DNA from: Variovorax sp. PBL-E5
GTDB taxonomy: Bacteria; Pseudomonadota; Gammaproteobacteria; Burkholderiales; Burkholderiaceae_C
NCBI RefSeq assembly: GCF_901827185.1
Contig: NZ_LR594671.1
Span: 1,240,001 to 1,304,000, forward strand
Length of the DNA: 64,000 bases
Direction of reading: 5' to 3'
The stretch's first letter is position 1; every line of letters begins with the position of its first letter. The position numbers and the translations under genes were made by a program. Below the pieces are notes generated by a model, which saw only the letters and a program-made list of their open reading frames with translations, ran no database searches and was not told the DNA's origin. This document shows, in pieces, positions 57,959 to 64,000 of the stretch.

Positions 57959-58417
57959 TTGTCTTTGCCCACATCCGCCGCCGTCGTCACGCCCGGTTCC
58001 TTCCTCACGCTGCATTACCGGCTGGCCGGACCTGCGGGCGACATCATCAACACCTTCAACGACAAGCCGGCCACGCTGTCGCTCGGCACGGGCGAGCTTT
58101 CGCCCGCGGTCGAGCAGCGGCTGCTCGGGTTGGAAGAGGGTACGCACGCCACTTTCGAGCTGCCGCCCGGCGAGGCCTTCGGCGAGCGCAATCCCGAGAT
58201 GCAGCAATGGGTGGCACGCACCCTGCTCGCGAAGATGGGCGATCCCGACGAGCACTATGCTGTCGGCGACGTGGTGCAGTTCCCCACGCCCGACGGCACG
58301 GGCAGCTACGCCGGCGCGGTGATCGAGTCGAACGAGACCGCCGTGCGCTTCGATTTCAACCATCCGCTCGCAGGCCAGCCGGTGACCTTCGAGCTTCGAC
58401 TGATCGGCATCCTGTGA
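57959..58417 (+). CDS. slpA: SlpA-like FKBP-type peptidyl-prolyl cis-trans isomerase
   Basis: A 152-residue FKBP domain with an insert-in-flap, the SlpA/FkpB type of chaperone-isomerase. [38 protein letters not shown] and the [15 protein letters not shown] insert start are characteristic. It uses a TTG start. It stands 82 bases ahead of ispH, the order found in E. coli as well (fkpB-ispH). The 3' spacer contains a GC-rich repeat-like element. Confidence 0.92.
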   Translation: MSLPTSAAVVTPGSFLTLHYRLAGPAGDIINTFNDKPATLSLGTGELSPAVEQRLLGLEEGTHATFELPPGEAFGERNPEMQQWVARTLLAKMGDPDEHYAVGDVVQFPTPDGTGSYAGAVIESNETAVRFDFNHPLAGQPVTFELRLIGIL

Positions 58418-58499
58418 GCGCCGCGCCGGGCCGCCCCAAGCAAGCTCGCGCCCCCTCGGGGGGCAGCGAGGACACGAAGTGCCGAGCGTGGGGGCACCC
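58418..58499. repeat. GC-rich intergenic repeat-like element
   Basis: The spacer before ispH contains CCCCCTCGGGGGGC within a ~70-base stretch (GCAAGCTCGCGCCCC through GAGCGTGGGGGC). This composition resembles a dispersed intergenic repeat I recall from Comamonadaceae genomes. Only one copy is visible in this window, so the repeat status is inferred and not shown here. It includes a small GC hairpin around 58451-58465. Confidence 0.45.
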
Positions 58500-59465
58500 A
58501 TGAACAGCGTGAAGGAGGTCCTTCTGGCCGAGCCGCGTGGCTTCTGCGCCGGCGTCGACCGCGCGATCGAGATCGTCGAGCGCGCGCTGGCGAAGTTCGG
58601 CGCGCCGATCTATGTGCGGCACGAGATCGTGCACAACACCTATGTGGTGAACGAGCTCAAGGCCAAGGGCGCGATCTTCATCGAAGACCTGGCCGAAGTG
58701 CCGCCCGGTGCGACGCTGGTGTTCAGCGCCCATGGCGTGAGCAAGGCCGTGCAGGCCGAGGCGCGCGCGCGCGGCTTCGAGGTCTTCGACGCCACCTGCC
58801 CGCTGGTGACCAAGGTGCACGTCGAGGTCGCCAAGCTTGCGAAGGAGGGCTACGAGTTCATCATGATCGGCCACAAGGGGCATCCCGAGGTCGAGGGCAC
58901 GATGGGCCAGCTCTCCAGCGGCATCCACCTGGTCGAGGACGTGGCCGACGTGGCCCATGTGTCGCCCGCTCAGACCGCCAGGCTCGCCGTCGTGACGCAG
59001 ACCACGCTGTCGGTCGACGATGCGGCCGAGATTTCGGCCGCGGTGCGCGCGCGCTTTCCGAGCGTGCGCGAGCCCAAGCAGCAGGACATCTGCTACGCCA
59101 CGCAGAACCGACAGGATGCGGTGAAGCTGCTGAGCCCGCAGGTCGAGCTGGTGATCGTGGTCGGCAGCCCGACCAGTTCCAACAGCAACCGCCTGCGCGA
59201 ACTCGCACAGCGCCTGGGCACCGAGAGCTACATGGTCGACTCCGCCGCCGAGCTGCGGCCCGAATGGTTCGAGGGCAAGCACAGTGTCGGCCTCACGGCC
59301 GGTGCGTCCGCACCCGAGGTGCTGGTGCGCGAGGTGATCGATCGCATCAAGGCGCTGGGCGCGGTGTCGGTGCGCAAGATGCAGGGCATCGAGGAGACGC
59401 TCAAGTTCCCATTGCCCAAGGGCCTCAAGCTGGACGACATCCCCGCGCCGGGACACATCTCGTGA
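58500..59465 (+). CDS. ispH: 4-hydroxy-3-methylbut-2-enyl diphosphate reductase
   Basis: A 321-residue [4Fe-4S] enzyme, last step of the MEP isoprenoid pathway. The three cluster cysteines are Cys16 (PRGFCAGVDRAI), Cys100 (DATCPLVTKVH) and Cys198 (DICYATQNRQ). VVGSPTSSNSNRLRELA is the substrate phosphate segment, and GASAPE is also conserved. ATG 58500 was taken over an upstream GTG inside the repeat-like spacer. Its stop overlaps the next start (GTGA, 59462-59465). Confidence 0.96.
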   Translation: MNSVKEVLLAEPRGFCAGVDRAIEIVERALAKFGAPIYVRHEIVHNTYVVNELKAKGAIFIEDLAEVPPGATLVFSAHGVSKAVQAEARARGFEVFDATCPLVTKVHVEVAKLAKEGYEFIMIGHKGHPEVEGTMGQLSSGIHLVEDVADVAHVSPAQTARLAVVTQTTLSVDDAAEISAAVRARFPSVREPKQQDICYATQNRQDAVKLLSPQVELVIVVGSPTSSNSNRLRELAQRLGTESYMVDSAAELRPEWFEGKHSVGLTAGASAPEVLVREVIDRIKALGAVSVRKMQGIEETLKFPLPKGLKLDDIPAPGHIS

Positions 59466-60433
59466 GCGCCGCGACGATCGCGACGATCGACTGGCGCCAC
59501 GACATCGAGGCCGCAGCGCAACGTCTGCACGCGCGAGTGCCGGGCTTTCTGCGCGAGACTCCGCTGTGGAAGCTGAGGGGCGAAGCGCTCGGCCTGAAAG
59601 CGCGCGGTGCCGAGGTCTGGCTCAAGCTCGAACATCTGCAGATCAGTGGCAGCTTCAAGGCCCGCGGCATGATGAACCGGCTGCTGGCCAACGACATTCC
59701 TGCCAGCGGCGCGATCGTGGCCTCCGGCGGCAACGCGGGCATCGCGACGGCCGCGGCGGCGCAGGCGCTCGGCGTGCCATGCGAGGTGTTCCTGCCGGTC
59801 GTGTCGTCCGAGGCCAAGCGCGCCCGGCTGCGCGCGCTCGGCGCACAAGTGGTCGTTGGCGGCGAGGTCTATGGCGATGCGCTCGCGGCCTGCCTCGAGC
59901 GGCAGCGCGAGACCGGTGCATTGCTCACCCATGCCTACGACCAGCCCGAAGTGGTGGCCGGCGCAGGCACGCTCGGCCGCGAGATCGAGCAGCAGGGCGG
60001 CATGCCGGATGCCGTGCTCGTCAGCGTGGGCGGCGGCGGTCTGATCGCTGGACTCGCCGGCTGGTTCGAAGCGCGCAGCCGCGTGGTGGCGCTGGAGCCC
60101 GAGCGCGCACCGACGCTGTTCAACGCGCGCGCGGCGGGCGAGCCGATCGATGTCGACGTCGGCGGCGTCGCGGCCGATTCGCTCGGCGCGCGGCGCATCG
60201 GCGCGATCTCGTGGGAGATCACGCAGCGTCACGTGCGTGATGCGCTGCTGCTGTCCGACGAGGCGATCCGCTCGGCGCAGCTGTGGCTGTGGCGCGAACT
60301 GAAGCTGGCCGTCGAACCGGCCGCGGCGCTGCCGCTGGCCGCGCTGCAAAGCGCCGCCTATGTGCCGCGCGAGGGCGAGAAGATCTGCCTCATCGTCTGC
60401 GGCGCGAACGTCGATCCCGCCACGCTGGCCTGA
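59462..60433 (+). CDS. Threonine/serine dehydratase-like PLP enzyme (fold type II)
   Basis: A 323-residue enzyme with the PLP lysine Lys66 in QISGSFKARGM, the SGGNAGIATAAAAQALG phosphate segment, and VGGGGLIAGLAGW glycine loop. There is no regulatory ACT domain, so it is a catabolic-type threonine/serine dehydratase or a racemase-like relative. The start is a GTG overlapping the ispH stop by four bases, so it is translated with ispH. It is convergent with the PhnB-like gene, with a four-base gap. Confidence 0.87.
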   Translation: MSAATIATIDWRHDIEAAAQRLHARVPGFLRETPLWKLRGEALGLKARGAEVWLKLEHLQISGSFKARGMMNRLLANDIPASGAIVASGGNAGIATAAAAQALGVPCEVFLPVVSSEAKRARLRALGAQVVVGGEVYGDALAACLERQRETGALLTHAYDQPEVVAGAGTLGREIEQQGGMPDAVLVSVGGGGLIAGLAGWFEARSRVVALEPERAPTLFNARAAGEPIDVDVGGVAADSLGARRIGAISWEITQRHVRDALLLSDEAIRSAQLWLWRELKLAVEPAAALPLAALQSAAYVPREGEKICLIVCGANVDPATLA

Positions 60434-60437
60434 ACGT

Positions 60438-60854
60438 TCAGCTCTTGGCGGGCATTTCTTCGGTGTTGATCATCCACGGCACGCCGAACTTGTCTTCGAG
60501 CACGCCGAAGCCCGTCGACCAGAACTGAGGCCCGAAGGGCATCGTGACCTTGCCGCCTGCGCCGAGCGCCTTGAACAACGCTTCGCCTTCCTGCACGTTC
60601 TTGGCCTGGACCGAGAGCGAGAAACCCTTGTAGCCTTCGAAGGGATATTCGGGCGGCGCATCGGACGCCATGATCTGGTGGCCGCGCGCTTCGAGCGTGG
60701 CGTGCATGATCTTGTCCTTGAGCGCGGCGGGCGTGTCCTTGCCCATCGGACTCTCGCCGAAAGTCATGCTGAAGAGGATTTTGCCGTCCAGGCATTTCGC
60801 ATAGAAGGCGAGTGCTTCGGCCGCGTTGCCGTTGAAGGTCAGATAGGCTTGCAT
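60438..60854 (-). CDS. PhnB-like VOC (glyoxalase) superfamily protein
   Basis: A 138-residue protein. AEALAFYAKCLDGKILFSMTFGE and TMPFGPQFWSTGFGVLEDKFGVPWM are the signatures of PhnB/DUF3225-like vicinal-oxygen-chelate proteins, which form dimers with a possible metal site. The biochemical role is unknown despite the phosphonate-linked name. The gene lies between convergent threonine-dehydratase-like and divergent serS genes, with only a 64-base upstream region. Confidence 0.87.
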   Translation of the reverse strand: MQAYLTFNGNAAEALAFYAKCLDGKILFSMTFGESPMGKDTPAALKDKIMHATLEARGHQIMASDAPPEYPFEGYKGFSLSVQAKNVQEGEALFKALGAGGKVTMPFGPQFWSTGFGVLEDKFGVPWMINTEEMPAKS

Positions 60855-60909
60855 GTTGTTTCCCTGGGTTGAACATCAGGCGCACGGGGCACGGAGTCGT
60901 GCCCTCTAA

Positions 60910-62250
<1,341 letters not shown>

Positions 62251-62276
62251 CGGGGAAATCGCGGCACGGGCTCTGC

Positions 62277-62282
62277 TAGAAT
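62277..62282 (+). promoter_or_regulatory. Candidate extended -10 promoter of tRNA-Ser
   Basis: TAGAAT preceded by TGC (62274-62276) forms an extended -10 motif, 19 bases before the tRNA. No clear -35 hexamer is visible in the serS end, which is common for extended -10 promoters. Confidence 0.45.
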
Positions 62283-62301
62283 TCTTGGCTCGACAGACAC
62301 C

Positions 62302-62391
62302 GGAGAGGTGGCAGAGTGGTCGAATGTACCTGACTCGAAATCAGGCGTCCGTGCGAACGGACCGAGGGTTCGAATCCCTCCCTCTCCTCCA
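62302..62391 (+). tRNA. tRNA-Ser, anticodon CGA
   Basis: A class II tRNA gene. The acceptor stem is GGAGAGG/CCTCTCC, the anticodon stem-loop is CCTGA-CTCGAAA-TCAGG with anticodon CGA at 62336-62338 (reads UCG), there is a long variable arm (GTCCGT/ACGGAC) typical of tRNA-Ser, and the T-arm is GAGGGTTCGAATCCCTC. CCA is encoded (62389-62391). The discriminator base appears to be T (U73), where bacterial tRNA-Ser usually has G. The 3' end is a typical landing site for integrating elements. Confidence 0.95.
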
Positions 62392-62423
62392 GTGACAATT
62401 TAGGCTGTCTCAGGCAGCTTCAG

Positions 62424-62467
62424 AAACCCCGAAAACCCGCGTCCAGCCTAGGTTTCGGGGTTTTTTG
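62424..62467 (+). terminator. Rho-independent terminator after tRNA-Ser
   Basis: An 11-base-pair stem AAACCCCGAAA / TTTCGGGGTTT, with an 18-base loop and a run of T's after the second arm (62461-62466). It lies 33 bases after the tRNA and separates the core genes from the accessory segment. Confidence 0.9.
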
Positions 62468-62523
62468 TTGTCTGAAACGGTCTCATCCGGTCTCTTGGTG
62501 CTCGATAGCTTGTTGGTACATTG

Positions 62524-63801
62524 GTTGGTATCGGCCTTGGAGGCCTGCACGATGATGTCGCTGCGCAAACGCCTGCGCCGCGGCAGCGTCTGGATCGATC
62601 ACTCGCTGAGCTATCGGGAGCGCGACCAGATGCTCATCCCGCCAGCGCAGTGGGTGTTTCAGCGGGACAGCAGATAGACCTCCTGGGTCTGCCGAAGTCG
62701 GCCAGGCAGTTCTTGGAGCCCTTGCTGGCCAACCTGGTCGCGGGCATGGCCGCCATCGAAGAAGCGCAGCGCCGAGGCAGGGTCGAGATCGGCGATGATG
62801 GCTTGCTGCACTTGCCCGCGATCGCTGCGCTGGGTGACCAGACCGAGCCGGTGCGCACCCGCGACAGCATCTACAACCTCATAGGCAACGTTCAGTTCCC
62901 GGACCTCTTGCTGGATGTGGATGCGGTCACCAACTTCAGCGAGGCGCTACTCGGGCACCGCGCACAGTCCATCGGCGAACTTGTGGCGCTGTACGGTGCG
63001 CTGCTGGCGCACGGCACCGACGTCGATGCCAAGGGTGTCGCATCGATGGTCCCTGGCCTGAATCGGGCCAGATCTCGGTGACCATGCGCGTCCCGGCATC
63101 TGTGGAATGCACGGGACCGTGCCGAGGACCGGATTCGGCTGTCACTCCTTGCTGTTGATACCCACGGCTACACCAACCCCGCAATGGCGATCGCCAAGCT
63201 GCTCGGCTTCGACCTATGCCCGCGCCTTCGTGATCTGGCCGAGCGAAAGCTCTACCTGCCGCACATCTTCTCGGTCCCGGAGGGCCTTGAGGCTGCCACC
63301 CTCAGGAATGTCTCGCTGAGAGCGATCGAGCGCGGCTGGGACGAATTGCTGCGCCTGGCCGCATCCGTCCGCTCCGGTCGCGTGTCAGCCACGCTGGCGT
63401 TACACCGCTTCGGTTCGGCGGCACAGGGCGATCCGCTTCACAGGGCGGCCGAGCATTTGGGGCGGCTGTTGCGCACCGTATTCCTGTGCGACTACATCGC
63501 CATCGAGAGCTTCCGGCGCGAGATCCACATGCTGCTGAGCCGCGGTGCGTCGGTTCATCAACTGCAGCGCGCCGCCTACAGCGGCAAAGTGGCGCCTGAG
63601 CGTGGTCGCCGGCGCGACGAGATGCAGGCCATCTCGGGATCGCACGCGCTGCTGACCAACATCGTGCTGGCCTGGAACACGAGCCGTATGCATGACGTCG
63701 TCGAGCGGCTCCGCCGCGATGGCAAGTGCTTCTCCAGTAGCGCGTTCAAAGGTGCGGTGGCCGCCACGCAAGGCCGCCCACCACAAGGCTGCTTGATCTG
63801 A
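62524..63801 (+). pseudogene. tnpA: Degenerate Tn3-family transposase (TnpA remnant)
   Basis: Homology to the C-terminal half of Tn3-family transposases is spread over different frames. RKRLRRGSVWIDHSLSYRERDQM lies in one frame (to ~62640), then LGLPKSARQFLEPLLANLVAGM through NFSEALLGHRAQSIGELVALYGALLAHGTDVDAKGV in another (to 63060). A gap follows, then ASRHLWNARDRAEDRIRLSL, VDTHGYTNPAMAIAKLLGF and the end LLTNIVLAWNTSRM. Several hundred residues of the N-terminus and part of the catalytic region are missing, so it is inactive. A TGA at 63079 interrupts one frame. No resolvase or clear 38-base inverted repeats are visible. It suggests an old insertion at the tRNA edge. Confidence 0.88.
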
Positions 63802-64000
63802 TCAATTGAAAGCTTTATATTAAATAAATCTTATGCTCACCTGAGATCCTGCAAGGCTACGGGGTTGATTCAATCAACGTTTGCTGTGGTGGCCAGATAC
63901 AGCGTGGGAGACAAGCCGACACTATGGAGTACGCTGATGCCTGATCTCCTTCACATCGAGGAGCCTGAACGCAGGGCCACGCAGCGTCCGCAGCCGCAGT
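63802..64000. other. AT-rich boundary after the transposase remnant
   Basis: About 199 bases with no supported gene. It starts with an AT-rich patch (agctttatattaaataaatc, near 63811-63830) unlike the core chromosome. A possible start at ATG 63938 opens a frame (MPDLLHIEEPERRATQ) that runs off the window; too short to classify. No convincing Tn3 inverted repeat was found by eye. Confidence 0.5.

Overview
The window is a 64 kb piece of a high-GC betaproteobacterial chromosome. Gene content and order point to the Comamonadaceae, most likely Variovorax or a close relative. The evidence is the FmdB/DUF502/aspS block, the ctpA/gpmA/rhodanese/grxC/secB/gpsA run, a DUF3460 gene beside scpA, and a Bug-type solute receptor with an IclR regulator. 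This assignment is inferred from family knowledge; no 16S gene is present. Coding density is very high and most neighbouring genes overlap or nearly touch.

Left third (1-24.1 kb): the end of ubiJ and complete ubiB (ubiquinone synthesis); a four-gene putrescine/polyamine ABC importer (potFGHI type); fmdB-like, DUF502 and aspS; a divergent IclR/Bug receptor pair and a DUF1295 membrane enzyme; nudB, an EEP-family nuclease and folE (early folate steps) followed by a BLUF blue-light sensor; a DMT exporter and DUF429; then a stress block (CsbD, a ferritin-like protein coupled to YqjK/YqjE/YqjD-like membrane proteins, DUF1328). A CHASE3 histidine kinase faces a NarL-type regulator, with an orphan receiver protein next to them. 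MoeB-like, CtpA and GpmA genes follow.

Middle (24.1-41.9 kb): rhodanese, grxC, secB and gpsA; then a cofactor block in which nadC-nadA runs into a bifunctional pabB-pabC gene broken by many one-base indels, and panD-panB-panC plus nadB lie on the opposite strand. nadB and panD both consume aspartate. scpA, metG, yceH, a GNAT, a patatin-like phospholipase and the Fe-S carrier apbC/mrp complete this part.

Right third (41.9-64 kb): an OFA-type (oxalate/formate) transporter leads into a two-subunit NAD-linked formate dehydrogenase, with a beta subunit fusing NuoE- and NuoF-like parts and an alpha subunit of 962 residues. fdhD, its sulfurtransferase, lies 2.5 kb further on. Between them are an ompW remnant joined to the tail of an AraC regulator, a haloacetate-dehalogenase-like hydrolase and a GAF protein. 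Next come a large FtsX-type permease, a phospholipase-D-like lipoprotein, a group II truncated haemoglobin, smr, radC, an SlpA-like prolyl isomerase, ispH, a threonine dehydratase-like enzyme, a PhnB-like protein, serS and a tRNA-Ser(CGA). Past the tRNA, a strong terminator is followed by a decayed Tn3-family transposase, which marks the edge of an accessory region.

Most of the window is ordinary core chromosome. The points most worth checking are the multiply frameshifted pabBC, the ompW/araC deletion scar, the FdhD that lacks the second cysteine of its usual CxxC motif, the BLUF gene behind folE, the ferritin gene coupled to a YqjDEK-like membrane operon, and the Tn3 relic next to tRNA-Ser. 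I see no CRISPR array, toxin-antitoxin pair or defence system.
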